Source of the DNA: Clostridium sp. CAG:221
Lineage (GTDB): Bacteria; Bacillota; Clostridia; Clostridiales; Clostridiaceae
Direction of reading: 5' to 3'
DNA length: 40,863 nt
Assembly (NCBI GenBank): GCA_000435835.1
Contig: FR883421.1
Location: 61,923 to 102,785, forward strand
This document shows, one piece after another, positions 24,898-34,622 of this stretch; the stretch's first letter is position 1, and the number at the start of each line of letters is the position of its first letter. Both the position numbers and the translations under genes were made by a program. The notes under the pieces were generated by a model. That model searched no databases, was not told the origin of the DNA, and saw only the letters and a list, made by a program, of their open reading frames with translations.

Positions 24898-26091
24898 ATG
24901 AAAGACGTGTTAATTGCATCTTTTGATATGGAGATAGGTGGAGTAGAAAGAAGCCTTATAAGTATGTTAGATAGTTTTGATTACAAAAATAATAATGTAG
25001 ATTTAATGCTATATAGTCATACTGGGGATTTTATGAATTTAATAAATAAAAAAGTGAATTTAATAAGTGAAAATAAGAAATACTCCACCTTTAGAAAATC
25101 AATAGGTGAGATATTTAAAGAGGGGCAAGTAGCATTAGGTATTTCAAGACTTAGAGCAAAAAGAAATTGTAATAAAATAGCTGAAAAGTATAAATTAAAT
25201 GAAAGTTCTTATGTTCAAATGCAATTAATGTGGAAATATTCAATGAAGTATTTACCTAAATTACAAAAACAATATGATATTGCAATAAGTTACCTTTGGC
25301 CACATTATTTTGTAGCAGAAAAAGTAAATGCAAAAATTAAAGTGGCATGGATACATACTGATTATTCAAAGCTAGATACAGATATAGAATTGGATTTAGA
25401 AATGTGGGATAAATATGATTACATATTTGCTGTTTCTGAAGAATGTAAAAATTCTTTTTTATCTAAGTATCCCAGTTTATTGAATAAAGTGAATGTACTT
25501 GAAAATATAACAGCAGTTAACTTTATACAAAAAATGGCTAATGAAGAAGTAAAAGATTTTAATACAAAAAAAAATGAATTTAGTTTATTATCAGTGGCAA
25601 GATTTTCACCAGCAAAAGGTATTGATAATGCAGTAAAGGCATTAAAAGTATTACATAATAGAGGGTTAACTAATATTAAGTGGAATGTTGTTGGCTATGG
25701 TGGAGATGAAGAAAATATAAGAAAGCTTATAAAGGATAATAATTTAGAAGACAGTTTTATATTGCTTGGAAAGAAGACAAATCCTTATCCGTATATGAAA
25801 AAGTGTGATTTATATGTTCAACCATCACGTTATGAAGGTAAGGCAGTAACTGTAGTGGAAGCACAAATATTAAACAAGCCTGTGCTCATTACTAATTATC
25901 CAACTGCAAAGAGTCAAGTGAAAGAAAATTATGATGGAGTAATTTGTGAATTATCTGTGGAAGGAATTGCAGATGGTGTGGAAGAATTATTCAAAAATAG
26001 AATGAAGTTAAATGCACTAGAGGAGAATTGTAAGAAAACTAATTATTCCAATAGTTATGAGTTAGAAAAATTATATAGTTTATATAGATAA
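24898..26091 (+). CDS. Glycosyltransferase family 4
   Basis: The 397-aa GT-B enzyme contains FDMEIGGVERSLISMLDSFD, an acceptor-domain VAWIHTDYSKLDTD motif, SVARFSPAKGID, VGYGGDEENI and EGKAVTVVEAQILNKPV (Glu-x7-Glu near residues 312-320). It belongs to the same subgroup as the GT4 proteins at 28324 and 30395, which share the GG-x-E-x-x-LI start and the WIHxDY block, so these three look like products of duplication. An AAAGGAG site precedes the ATG by 10 bases. Confidence 0.88.
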   Translation: MKDVLIASFDMEIGGVERSLISMLDSFDYKNNNVDLMLYSHTGDFMNLINKKVNLISENKKYSTFRKSIGEIFKEGQVALGISRLRAKRNCNKIAEKYKLNESSYVQMQLMWKYSMKYLPKLQKQYDIAISYLWPHYFVAEKVNAKIKVAWIHTDYSKLDTDIELDLEMWDKYDYIFAVSEECKNSFLSKYPSLLNKVNVLENITAVNFIQKMANEEVKDFNTKKNEFSLLSVARFSPAKGIDNAVKALKVLHNRGLTNIKWNVVGYGGDEENIRKLIKDNNLEDSFILLGKKTNPYPYMKKCDLYVQPSRYEGKAVTVVEAQILNKPVLITNYPTAKSQVKENYDGVICELSVEGIADGVEELFKNRMKLNALEENCKKTNYSNSYELEKLYSLYR

Positions 26092-26104
26092 TGAGGAAAT
26101 ATTT

Positions 26105-27136
26105 ATGAATGTAAAAGTATCAGTTATTATTCCAGTTTATAATTGTGAAAAGTATATTGAAGAATGTATAGAAAGTTTAATAAACCAAACTTTGCAAGAA
26201 TGCGAATTCATATTTGTAAATGATGGCTCTAAAGATAAAAGTGAAGAAATAATTAAGAAGTATGCAGATAAAGATGAAAGAATTACACTTATTAACCAAA
26301 AGAATAGTGGAGTAAGCGTAGCAAGAAATGTTGGTATAAAAAAAGCTGTAGGAGAGTATATTGGATTTGTTGATGCTGATGATTATGTAGAAAGTAATTA
26401 TTATGAAAAATTATATAATGCAGCTAAAAGTAATAATTGTTCAATTGTAGTATGCAATTGGAAATCACAAATTAATGGAAAAGAAAATAAGTTAAGTTTA
26501 CCATTTGAAAAAGATAAAATATTAAATAAAAGTTATATAGAAGAAAAAATATATCCCTTTCTTATAGAAAATGATAGTTTTAATTCTGTTTGTAATAAAT
26601 TATTTAATAGTAATTTAATAAAAGAAAATAAAGTAGAATTTCCAGTGGGAATTGAATTAGGGGAAGATGGAGCATTTAATGTTCAAGCTTTTACTTATTG
26701 TAAGGATAGTTATTATATAGATTACTGTGGTTACAATTATAGAGAAGTTGAAGGCAGTGCTACAAGGAATATCGTTAAAAAAGATTATTTTAAAAGGGCA
26801 CTTAATGTATATGAAAGTAATTTAAAAGAATATGATAAATGGCCAATTAAAAAGGATAAAATTGAGAAGTTAAAGGCTATTAAATTTCTAAATGTAGTAA
26901 TAGGATTAACATATATTTATTTTGTACCTAATGAAAATACTCAATTTAAAGACAGATATTTATATGTAAAAAATATGATTAATAACGAAACTGTTTCGAG
27001 AAATATAAATAAATATTATGAACTTATAAGTAAAAATAAGGGACGTTATGAGAAAAAAATAATTGATTGTATAAAAAATAAAAATACAGTTGGAATATAT
27101 TTATTAACTTTATACAGCAGATTAAGAAATAGATAG
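26105..27136 (+). CDS. Glycosyltransferase family 2
   Basis: The 343-aa GT-A protein contains SVIIPVYNCEKYIEECIESL, FVNDGSKDKS, NSGVSVARNVGI, the metal motif DADDY (about residues 92-96; Ala replaces the usual Ser) and a CNKLFNSNLIKEN block. It is the expected inverting transferase for one sugar of the repeat. A GAGGAAAT site precedes it, 13 bases after the upstream GT4. The pair GT4-GT2 is followed at once by the pyruvyl transferase gene. Confidence 0.9.
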   Translation: MNVKVSVIIPVYNCEKYIEECIESLINQTLQECEFIFVNDGSKDKSEEIIKKYADKDERITLINQKNSGVSVARNVGIKKAVGEYIGFVDADDYVESNYYEKLYNAAKSNNCSIVVCNWKSQINGKENKLSLPFEKDKILNKSYIEEKIYPFLIENDSFNSVCNKLFNSNLIKENKVEFPVGIELGEDGAFNVQAFTYCKDSYYIDYCGYNYREVEGSATRNIVKKDYFKRALNVYESNLKEYDKWPIKKDKIEKLKAIKFLNVVIGLTYIYFVPNENTQFKDRYLYVKNMINNETVSRNINKYYELISKNKGRYEKKIIDCIKNKNTVGIYLLTLYSRLRNR

Positions 27137-27148
27137 TGGAGGATTTAA

Positions 27149-28312
27149 ATGATGAAAATAATGATGTTTGCACATAATGGAAGTTTAAATAGAGGTTGTG
27201 AAGCAATAGTAAGATCAAGTAGTAAAATAATAAAAGATTCTATTGATAATGCTTATATAGAATTGGCATCAGGAAGACCTGAAACAGATAAAATAATAGA
27301 TAATGTGGACAACTTTTTTAATGCGGCACCAAGGGAATTAAATCCGTCATTGGTTGATAAAATAAAAATGTTTTTAGAATTAAAAATCAATAAAACAGAA
27401 GAATATGCACAAACACAAATATATAAAAGTATTGTAGATAAAATTGATGATGTGGATGTTTGTTTATCAATAGGTGGAGATAATTATTGCTATGGTGAGC
27501 AGCAATGGTTATATTCAATTGATAGAAACATAAAGAAAAAAGGTAAAAAACTTGTATTATGGGGATGCTCTATTGGTGATGAAGATTTATCAGAAAGAAA
27601 ACTTGAGGATTTAAAAACCTTTGATTTAATTTTAGCAAGAGAAACTTTAACTTACGAAGCATTAACATCAAAGGGGCTTACTAATGTTAAACTAGTGGCA
27701 GATCCAGCTTTTACTATGGTTAAAGAAGAATTACCTCTTCCAAAGGGATGGAAGGAAAATGATACAGTAGGGTTAAACTTTAGTCCATTAGTATTAGAAA
27801 GAAATCCTAAAGCAATGGAAGCCACTATTGAATTAATAAAGTATATATTAAAAAATTCAGAATCAGTAATAGCACTAACTCCACATGTTATTGATAAAGG
27901 TAATGATGATTCAGAGTTATTAAAAAAATTATATTATATGTTTAAAGATACTAATAGAGTTATTTTACTACCAAATAATTTAACTGCCATTCAATATAAG
28001 GGATATATTGCAAGAATGAGATTTTTTATAGGGGCTAGAACTCACGCAACTATAGCAGCTTATTCTAATTGTGTACCAACTATGGTATTGGGATATAGCA
28101 TTAAATCAAGAGGAATTGCTAAGGATTTATTTGGAGAAGAAAAATTAGTATTAGGAATAAATGATATTTCAAATACAGAAAAATTAACTAAGGGATTTGA
28201 TGAATTATTAAGAGATGAAAATGAAATAAGAAAAACATTAGAAAAAAGAATTCCAGAAATAAAGAAAATGTCATATAAAGGGGCAGAATATTTAAAAGAA
28301 TTATTTAACTAA
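27149..28312 (+). CDS. Polysaccharide pyruvyl transferase family protein
   Basis: The 387-aa protein matches the PssM/WcaK/CsaB family: MFAHNGSLNRGCEAIVRS at the N-terminus, CLSIGGDNYCYGEQQWLYS, a middle KLVADPAF block and the conserved C-terminal GARTHATIAAYSNCVPTMVL...YSIKSRGIAKDLFG. These enzymes form a ketal between pyruvate from phosphoenolpyruvate and a sugar, adding negative charge to the polymer. GGAGG lies 6 bases before ATG 27149. Some members of this family transfer sugars or act on other acceptors, so the pyruvyl role is probable but not proven. Confidence 0.88.
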   Translation: MMKIMMFAHNGSLNRGCEAIVRSSSKIIKDSIDNAYIELASGRPETDKIIDNVDNFFNAAPRELNPSLVDKIKMFLELKINKTEEYAQTQIYKSIVDKIDDVDVCLSIGGDNYCYGEQQWLYSIDRNIKKKGKKLVLWGCSIGDEDLSERKLEDLKTFDLILARETLTYEALTSKGLTNVKLVADPAFTMVKEELPLPKGWKENDTVGLNFSPLVLERNPKAMEATIELIKYILKNSESVIALTPHVIDKGNDDSELLKKLYYMFKDTNRVILLPNNLTAIQYKGYIARMRFFIGARTHATIAAYSNCVPTMVLGYSIKSRGIAKDLFGEEKLVLGINDISNTEKLTKGFDELLRDENEIRKTLEKRIPEIKKMSYKGAEYLKELFN

Positions 28313-28323
28313 TGGGAGATACT

Positions 28324-29508
28324 ATGAAAAAGAATATTTTATTTATTATTCCCAGCTTAGGTGCAGGAGGTGGGGAAAAAAGCTTAATTAATTTATTATC
28401 ACAATTTGATTTTAATAAATATAATGTTGATTTGTTTTTATTAAATCATAATGGACTTTTTATGGATTTTATTCCAAAAGAAGTGAATGTGCTTGATATT
28501 CCTAATGATGTAAAAGTGTTTAATAAGAATTTAAAAAAATCAATTATTGAATTTTTATGTAATGGAAAAATAAAGTTAGCATATAGTAGATTAATGTTTT
28601 GTATAAAAAATAGGAGACATACTGTAGGAAAAGGTGAGCAATATGCTTGGAAGTACTTAAGAAATGCTATAGGCAAATTAGATAATAAATATGATACTGC
28701 CATTGGATATTTAGAAAAAACATCTAATTATATATGCGTAGATTGTGTACAAGCTAATAAAAAAATAGGTTGGATACATAATGATTATAGAAAATTAGAT
28801 TTAGATAAGGATTTTGATAAAAAATATTTTAAAAAATTAAACTATTTAATTACTGTATCAGAAGAATGTGAAAGTGTATTAAAAAGTGAGTTTCCAGAAG
28901 AAAAACATAAGATAAAACTAATTTATAATATAGTATCTAAGAAAGCTATAGAAACTTTGGCACAAGAGAAGCTTGATGAAGATGAGATGCCAAAAGATAA
29001 AATAAATATTCTTTCCATAGGAAGATTACATGAACAAAAAGGCTTTGATATGGCCATTGAAGCATGCAAAATACTTGTTGATAAAGGGTATAAAATATGC
29101 TGGAGTGTCATTGGAGAGGGAATGGAACGAGAAAGATTGGAGAATTTAATTGAAAAAAAAAAATTGCAAGAATCTTTTAGGCTTCTAGGCTTAAAAAGCA
29201 ATCCATATAAATATTTAAAAGCATGTGATATATATGCACAACCTTCAAGATATGAAGGAAAATCAGTTGCAATAGATGAAGCAAAAATATTATGTAAGCC
29301 TATATTAGTTACAAATTTTTCTACGGTTTATGATCAAATAGAAGATAAGAAAACAGGTGTGATAACTGAAATGAAATCAGAAAATATAAGTGAATGCATA
29401 CAAATGATTATAGATAATAAGGATTTAGTAGCGAAGTTAAAAATAAAGTTAAAGTCTTTAGATTTAGGAAATGAAGAGGAAATAAAAAAACTATATATTC
29501 TTATATAG
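28324..29508 (+). CDS. Glycosyltransferase family 4
   Basis: I prefer ATG 28324 (MKKNILFIIPSLG), because GGGAG lies 5 bases before it. An in-frame ATG at 28312 overlaps the upstream stop and has no ribosome binding site. The GT-B protein has SLGAGGGEKSLINLLSQFD, IGWIHNDYRKLDLD, SIGRLHEQKGFDMAI, VIGEGMERERL and EGKSVAIDEAKILCKPI (Glu-x7-Glu near residues 310-318). It is closest in the window to the GT4 at 24898, including the NPYxYxKxCDxYxQPSRYEGK segment. Confidence 0.88.
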   Translation: MKKNILFIIPSLGAGGGEKSLINLLSQFDFNKYNVDLFLLNHNGLFMDFIPKEVNVLDIPNDVKVFNKNLKKSIIEFLCNGKIKLAYSRLMFCIKNRRHTVGKGEQYAWKYLRNAIGKLDNKYDTAIGYLEKTSNYICVDCVQANKKIGWIHNDYRKLDLDKDFDKKYFKKLNYLITVSEECESVLKSEFPEEKHKIKLIYNIVSKKAIETLAQEKLDEDEMPKDKINILSIGRLHEQKGFDMAIEACKILVDKGYKICWSVIGEGMERERLENLIEKKKLQESFRLLGLKSNPYKYLKACDIYAQPSRYEGKSVAIDEAKILCKPILVTNFSTVYDQIEDKKTGVITEMKSENISECIQMIIDNKDLVAKLKIKLKSLDLGNEEEIKKLYILI

Positions 29509-29539
29509 CGAATAATAGTATATGAAAGGAATTAATTCT

Positions 29540-30370
29540 ATGAAATTAAAAACATATATAGTATATAGCTATAATAGGGCATTAAAATATTTTTTAAATC
29601 TTAATATTTTAAATACTGATGAATCAATTGATGTAATAAAAAATTCAAATAAATCTTTAGTAAGATATGGTGATGGTGAAATGTCTATTATTTTAGGTGG
29701 ATTTATAAATTTCCAAAAATATGATGAAGTATTATCAAGGAGATTGCGAGAAATATTAAAAAGTTCAGAAAGTAATTTAGAAATAGGAATTCCATTAGCT
29801 ATAAAAAATACAGATGGTTATAACAATGCAGCTAAAAAATTTTGGAAACAAAATATGGATACTGGAAGAATGCATTGGAAAAGACTTTGTAATTCTAATA
29901 GAATATACTGTAATGCAAGTATGACAAGATTATTTAGAGATTATGAAGATAAAAGTAATTCAATTAGATGGTTTAAAAATTTCAAGCAGATATGGAATGA
30001 TAAAGATATACTGTTAATTGAGGGAAGTAAAAGCAAATTAGGAATTAATAATGATTTATTTAGTAATGCAAAAAGTGTTGAAAGAATAATAGCACCTTCA
30101 AAGAATGCATTTGATAAATATGATGAAATTTTAGCTGTAATAAAAGAGAGATGTAAAGGAAAACTAGTATTATTATCATTAGGACCAACAGCAACTGTAT
30201 TAGCGTATGATTTATGTAAAAAGGGAATACGTGCACTAGATATAGGCCATATACAATTAGAATATAATGAATTTTGTCAGTATATTAATAAGAATAAAAT
30301 AGAAATAGAGTCCAATGAAAAAGTACTATCAGAGGAAGAATATAGGAATCAGATAATATTTAAAATATAA
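29540..30370 (+). CDS. GT-D fold glycosyltransferase (SP_1767 / DUF1792 family)
   Basis: The protein has the RYGDGEM motif near residues 43-49, the DxE metal site of the GT-D fold described for the DUF1792 family, plus IWNDKDILLIEGSKSKLGINNDLF and LLSLGPTATVLAYDL, with DIGHIQLEY near the C-terminus. Members add a sugar in serine-rich repeat glycoprotein or capsule assembly; here a capsule role is likely from context. ATG 29540 (MKLKTYIVYSYN) is preferred over ATG 29522, because AAAGGA falls between them at 29525-29530. A second GT-D paralogue is at 37371. Confidence 0.87.
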   Translation: MKLKTYIVYSYNRALKYFLNLNILNTDESIDVIKNSNKSLVRYGDGEMSIILGGFINFQKYDEVLSRRLREILKSSESNLEIGIPLAIKNTDGYNNAAKKFWKQNMDTGRMHWKRLCNSNRIYCNASMTRLFRDYEDKSNSIRWFKNFKQIWNDKDILLIEGSKSKLGINNDLFSNAKSVERIIAPSKNAFDKYDEILAVIKERCKGKLVLLSLGPTATVLAYDLCKKGIRALDIGHIQLEYNEFCQYINKNKIEIESNEKVLSEEEYRNQIIFKI

Positions 30371-30394
30371 ATGATGGAGATTGAGGAATGATAT

Positions 30395-31522
30395 ATGAAA
30401 AATGTGTTGTTTTTAATAACATGTATGTCTATAGGTGGAGCAGAAAAGGTTCTAATTGATATTGTAAATAGTTTAGATAAAAATAAATATAACATTACAG
30501 TAATGCTAATTTATAAGAGTAATATATATGGTAAGGATACTTTTAAATATGAAGACTATTTTGATAAAAATATTAAAGTAAAGTACATGTGTGATAATGA
30601 AAGTAAAATTATGTATAGGACATTTAATAGGGCTTTGAATAGAATTAATAATAGATTTATTCATAAATTATTTATTGGAGATAAATATGATATAGAAATA
30701 GCATTTTCTGAGGGTTTACCAACTCAAATAATTTCATCATCTACAAATAAAAAAAGTAAAAAAATAGCTTGGCTACATACTGATTCAGTAAATAGAACCA
30801 AGGGAAAAAATATGGATGATATTGAAAAAGAAAGAATAATGTATTCAAAGTTTACTAATATTGTAGCAGTATCAAAAGATGTAGCTAAGTCATTTAATAT
30901 AGTTCATAAAGATTTAAATAGAGTAACTGTAAGTTACAACCCCATTAATATAAATAATATTATGATGAAGGCTAAGGAAAATGTAAAATTCGATTTTGGA
31001 AAATATATAAAATTTATATGTATTGGAAGATTAACAGAAGTAAAAGGGTATGAAAGATTAATAGAAGTAATGTATAAATTAAAAAAGGAAGGGTTTAATT
31101 ATAGATTGCTGATTATTGGAGGGGGGGAACTGAAAGATAGATTAAAGGCTTTAGTTGAAAAATATAATTTAGAAGATATGGTATTATTGTTGGGGTTTAA
31201 TAGTAATCCATATAAATATTTATATAGAAGTGATGTATTAATTTGTTCATCTTTTGTTGAAGGTTTAAGTACTGTTGTGTTAGAAGCTATTAGTTTAAAT
31301 AAACCAGTTATAACTACAAAATGTAATGGAATGGATGAAATATTTGGAGGAAATAAATGTGGGATAATTTGTGAGAATAGTGAGGAAGGATTATATGTTT
31401 CAATAAAAAAAGTACTTTTAAACCCCGATTTGATAGAGCAGTATAGTAAAAATTGCAAAGAAAGAGCAGCAGAATTTGAAATAAATAAAATATGTTTGAA
31501 CATTGAAAAATTAATTGATTAG
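30395..31522 (+). CDS. Glycosyltransferase family 4
   Basis: The 375-aa GT-B protein contains ITCMSIGGAEKVLIDIVNSL, KIAWLHTDSVNRT, CIGRLTEVKGYERLI, IIGGGELKDRL and EGLSTVVLEAISLNKPV (Glu-x7-Glu near residues 289-297). It groups with the GT4 proteins at 24898 and 28324 but is more diverged. It sits between the first GT-D gene and a membrane O-acyltransferase gene. A TGAGGAATGAT site precedes the start. Confidence 0.88.
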   Translation: MKNVLFLITCMSIGGAEKVLIDIVNSLDKNKYNITVMLIYKSNIYGKDTFKYEDYFDKNIKVKYMCDNESKIMYRTFNRALNRINNRFIHKLFIGDKYDIEIAFSEGLPTQIISSSTNKKSKKIAWLHTDSVNRTKGKNMDDIEKERIMYSKFTNIVAVSKDVAKSFNIVHKDLNRVTVSYNPININNIMMKAKENVKFDFGKYIKFICIGRLTEVKGYERLIEVMYKLKKEGFNYRLLIIGGGELKDRLKALVEKYNLEDMVLLLGFNSNPYKYLYRSDVLICSSFVEGLSTVVLEAISLNKPVITTKCNGMDEIFGGNKCGIICENSEEGLYVSIKKVLLNPDLIEQYSKNCKERAAEFEINKICLNIEKLID

Positions 31523-31545
31523 AGTTAATAGTGAGGTATATAAAA

Positions 31546-32580
31546 ATGAGTATTGGAATATATTTAGTTACATATTTAATAATACCAATAGTCGTTGTAT
31601 TTAGTATTAGAAGGAAGAAAGATGAATATGAAAATTTAGATAAAGAAACTACAGATTCCATAAAAGGTGTACTTGTATTAGGAGTTGTATTAAGTCATTT
31701 GGCGACTAGAGTAAATAAGGGACCATTTTTATTACAATTCCCATTTGGACAAATAGGAATGTATTGTGTAATACTGTTCTTTTTTTTATCGGGATATGGG
31801 CTTATTAAATCATATATGAAAAAAGGAGAAGTTTATTTAGATAGTTTTTGGAGCAGAAAAATAGTTAAACTATACATTCCTTTTATTATTGTTAATATTA
31901 TAAGCGTAATAATGAGGTATCCACAAAAACATAATATTTCTTTTTTAGATTTAATTTTGAACATATTAGGGATAAAACTTATAGATACTACATTGTGGTT
32001 TATACAAACAATTTTTATTTTTTATTTAGTATTTTATATTGTAATAAAATATTTTAAAAATAAAGCAATTGAAGCAATGTTGGTAAGTTCTATTATGTAT
32101 ATATTAATAGAATATTGTATAGGGGCAGGAGTATGGCAGATAGACACATCTATCTCATTCTTTATAGGTTTTTTATATGGATATAGAGAAAGAATAATTT
32201 CAAAATTTATGAATTGGCACTATAGAAACGTTTTAGTGGGATCATGTATTTTATTTATTATTACTAAATTTATTTCAATGAAGTTTTATACTGAAGTTAT
32301 AGATATTATATTTGTTAATATTTCGAGTATATTTTTTATAATATTTACAGTATTAATATTATATAAAATATCAATAAAAAGTACTATTTTAAAGTTTATA
32401 AAAAATTATTCATATGAGATGTATTTACTACATATGAAAGTGATGTTAATTTTAAATACTAATAAGCCCGTTAGAGTTTTAGAAATAATGATATTTTTAA
32501 GTATGTTATTTTTTTTATCCATTATATTTAGTAAATTGTGTAATATTATTAATAAAATATATTTCAAAATATTTAATTAA
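31546..32580 (+). CDS. Membrane acyltransferase 3 family O-acetylase
   Basis: The start at ATG 31546 is preferred over GTG 31531, because GAGG at 31533-31536 belongs upstream of the ATG. The protein (about 344 aa) has roughly ten membrane segments and the acyltransferase-3 landmarks: a conserved histidine in VVLSHLATR, FFFLSGYGLIKSYMKKG, a FWSRKIVKLYIPF basic loop and LWFIQTIFIFYLV. Near the end, YSYEMYLLHMKVML matches the family's last helix. Such enzymes carry acyl groups from the cytosol to sugars outside or on the lipid-linked unit. It is the intact counterpart of the broken gene at 39330. Confidence 0.87.
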   Translation: MSIGIYLVTYLIIPIVVVFSIRRKKDEYENLDKETTDSIKGVLVLGVVLSHLATRVNKGPFLLQFPFGQIGMYCVILFFFLSGYGLIKSYMKKGEVYLDSFWSRKIVKLYIPFIIVNIISVIMRYPQKHNISFLDLILNILGIKLIDTTLWFIQTIFIFYLVFYIVIKYFKNKAIEAMLVSSIMYILIEYCIGAGVWQIDTSISFFIGFLYGYRERIISKFMNWHYRNVLVGSCILFIITKFISMKFYTEVIDIIFVNISSIFFIIFTVLILYKISIKSTILKFIKNYSYEMYLLHMKVMLILNTNKPVRVLEIMIFLSMLFFLSIIFSKLCNIINKIYFKIFN

Positions 32581-32591
32581 AGAGGTATATC

Positions 32592-33128
32592 ATGATTATT
32601 AAAAGAATATATAATTCAATAAAATTTAGATTAAACCCTAAAAGTGAACTTGAAATTTTGGAAGAAAAAGGGTTGATACATGGGAAAAATTTTGATTTAA
32701 TAAATAGTCATATTGATTATGGACATGCATGGCTTGTTGAAATTGGTGATGATGTAACTATAACTCATAGTAGCATATTAGCTCATGATGCAAGTATAAA
32801 AAAAGCATTGGGAAAAGTTAAAGTAGGAAGAGTTATTATTGGTAATAGGGTATTTATTGGATGGGGAAGTATTATCTTACCAAACGTAAGAATTGGTGAT
32901 GATGTAGTAATTGGAGCTGGAACTGTTATAAGTAAGGATATTCCAAGTAATAGTGTAGTAGTAGGAAACCCAGCAAGAATAATAGGAAAAACTTCTGAAT
33001 TTTTAGATAAGCATAGAAATAATTTAAATAAAAAACATGTTTATAGTGTATATGCTGATAATAAGACTTATGAGCAAAAAGAGCAGATGAAGAATGAATT
33101 AATAAATGATTTTGGTTATGATGATTAA
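32592..33128 (+). CDS. Hexapeptide-repeat acyltransferase
   Basis: The 178-aa protein has a short helical N-terminus, then left-handed beta-helix repeats with SSILAHDASIKKALG (catalytic-histidine loop), VIIGNRVFIGWGSIILPNVRIGDDVVIGAGTVISKDIPS and VVVGNPARIIG, the CysE/WbbJ/LacA-like pattern. It should O- or N-acetylate a sugar using acetyl-CoA. An AGAGGT site precedes it. It is a clear paralogue of the acyltransferase at 34050; the two flank a GT2 gene. Confidence 0.9.
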   Translation: MIIKRIYNSIKFRLNPKSELEILEEKGLIHGKNFDLINSHIDYGHAWLVEIGDDVTITHSSILAHDASIKKALGKVKVGRVIIGNRVFIGWGSIILPNVRIGDDVVIGAGTVISKDIPSNSVVVGNPARIIGKTSEFLDKHRNNLNKKHVYSVYADNKTYEQKEQMKNELINDFGYDD

Positions 33129-33148
33129 AAATAAGTTAGGTGAAATGA

Positions 33149-34045
33149 ATGCAATATAAGATTACAGTATGCACTCCAACATATAATAGGGGGCACTTAT
33201 TAATAAAATTATATAATAGTTTTAAGCAGCAGGAATTTAAAGAGTTTCAATGGTTAGTTGTAGATGATGGAAGTAATGATAATACTGAAGAAATTATTAA
33301 AAAATTTATAGATGAAAATATTATTAAAATAAAATATATAAAAAAAGCTAATGGCGGAAAGCATACTGCACTTAATGTAGCAATTGACAATGCAGACGGA
33401 GAATTATTTTGGATAGTAGATTCAGATGATTATATTACCAGTGATTCCTTGAAATATATATGGAGTCAATGGAGTAATATTGAAAACAAGGAATTATATG
33501 CTGGGATATCTGGATTAAGAGCATATAAAAATGGAACAGTAATAGGTACTAAATATAATGAAAAATATTTAGATACTGATGCCTTAAGTTTTAGATATAA
33601 ATTTAAAGTACAAGGTGATAAAGCAGAAGTGTATAGAACAAGTATATTAAAAAAACATAAATTCCCGGAATTTAAAGGTGAGAAGTATGTAACTGAAGCT
33701 TTAGTATGGAATAGAATAGCCAATGAAAATTTTAAGTTACGTTATTTAAATAAAATTACATATATATGTGAATATTTAGATGGCGGGTTAACTAATACAT
33801 CTGATAAAAATATAATGGATAGTTGGCAAGGAACAACATTATATTATAAAGAGCTTCTTAGGTATAAACAGGTTCCATTAAAAGACAAGATATTAAATGG
33901 AGCAAGAGCATACTTACATTATTGCTATGAAAAAGGCATAGGATTTAAGGGAATATTCAATATTACAAAGAATCCACTATATTTAGTTTTATCTTGGTTT
34001 GTATATATATCTAAATTAAGTAAAAGAGTAATAAAAAGAGGTTAA
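33149..34045 (+). CDS. Glycosyltransferase family 2 (type-B subgroup)
   Basis: The 298-aa GT-A protein contains TVCTPTYNRGHLLIKLYNSF, VVDDGSNDNT, NGGKHTALNVAID, VDSDDYITSDS (metal motif) and FKGEKYVTEALVWNRI. It is the same subgroup as the GT2 at 21543, with similar length and block order. The start ATG 33149 follows TAGGTGA with 5-6 bases; another ATG 4 bases upstream is out of frame and stops at once. It lies between two hexapeptide acyltransferases. Confidence 0.9.
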   Translation: MQYKITVCTPTYNRGHLLIKLYNSFKQQEFKEFQWLVVDDGSNDNTEEIIKKFIDENIIKIKYIKKANGGKHTALNVAIDNADGELFWIVDSDDYITSDSLKYIWSQWSNIENKELYAGISGLRAYKNGTVIGTKYNEKYLDTDALSFRYKFKVQGDKAEVYRTSILKKHKFPEFKGEKYVTEALVWNRIANENFKLRYLNKITYICEYLDGGLTNTSDKNIMDSWQGTTLYYKELLRYKQVPLKDKILNGARAYLHYCYEKGIGFKGIFNITKNPLYLVLSWFVYISKLSKRVIKRG

Positions 34046-34049
34046 TGAT

Positions 34050-34607
34050 ATGAAAATAATTAATTTTCTAAGATATAGATTTAGAAAGTTTTTAATGGAA
34101 GAGAAAACAATAGATGATTATATTAAAAGAGGATTAAAAATTGGTATAGGATGTGATATTAAAGACAATGTTATATTAGATTATGGAGCATGTAATCTTA
34201 TTACAATTGGGAATAATGTAACTATAGCTCCTCAGGCATATTTATTAGCACATGATGCATCGACAAAAAGAGATTTAGGATATACAAAAATAGGGTTAAT
34301 TAATATAGAAGATAATGTATTTATAGGAGCAAGATCAATAATCATGCCAGGAGTAACTGTAGGTAAAAATTCTATAGTAGCAGCAGGTTCTATAGTGACT
34401 AAAGATGTTCCGCCTAATACAGTTGTAGCCGGAAATCCTGCTAAAATAATTACAAGTAAAGAACAATATATAAATAAAAATAAAATGTTATTAGAACAAT
34501 GTCCTAAATTTTCATGGGATTACACATGCGATTCAGGTAAATTAGATAAGAAAAAGATGGACGAACTTAGAGAAAAATTAAAAAATACTAAAGGGTATAT
34601 TGTGTAG
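34050..34607 (+). CDS. Hexapeptide-repeat acyltransferase
   Basis: The 185-aa beta-helix acyltransferase has ITIGNNVTIAPQAYLLAHDAS, INIEDNVFIGARSIIMPGVTVGKNSIVAAGSIV, VPPNTVVAGNPAKII and a lysine-rich helical C-terminus. The HDAS histidine is the expected catalytic residue. Its coding sequence starts 4 bases after the GT2 stop, with an AAGAGGT site inside that gene. It is a paralogue of the protein at 32592, differing mainly in the N-terminal 40 residues, so the pair may acetylate two different sugars. Confidence 0.9.
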   Translation: MKIINFLRYRFRKFLMEEKTIDDYIKRGLKIGIGCDIKDNVILDYGACNLITIGNNVTIAPQAYLLAHDASTKRDLGYTKIGLINIEDNVFIGARSIIMPGVTVGKNSIVAAGSIVTKDVPPNTVVAGNPAKIITSKEQYINKNKMLLEQCPKFSWDYTCDSGKLDKKKMDELREKLKNTKGYIV

Positions 34608-34622
34608 TGAAAGGAGAAATTA

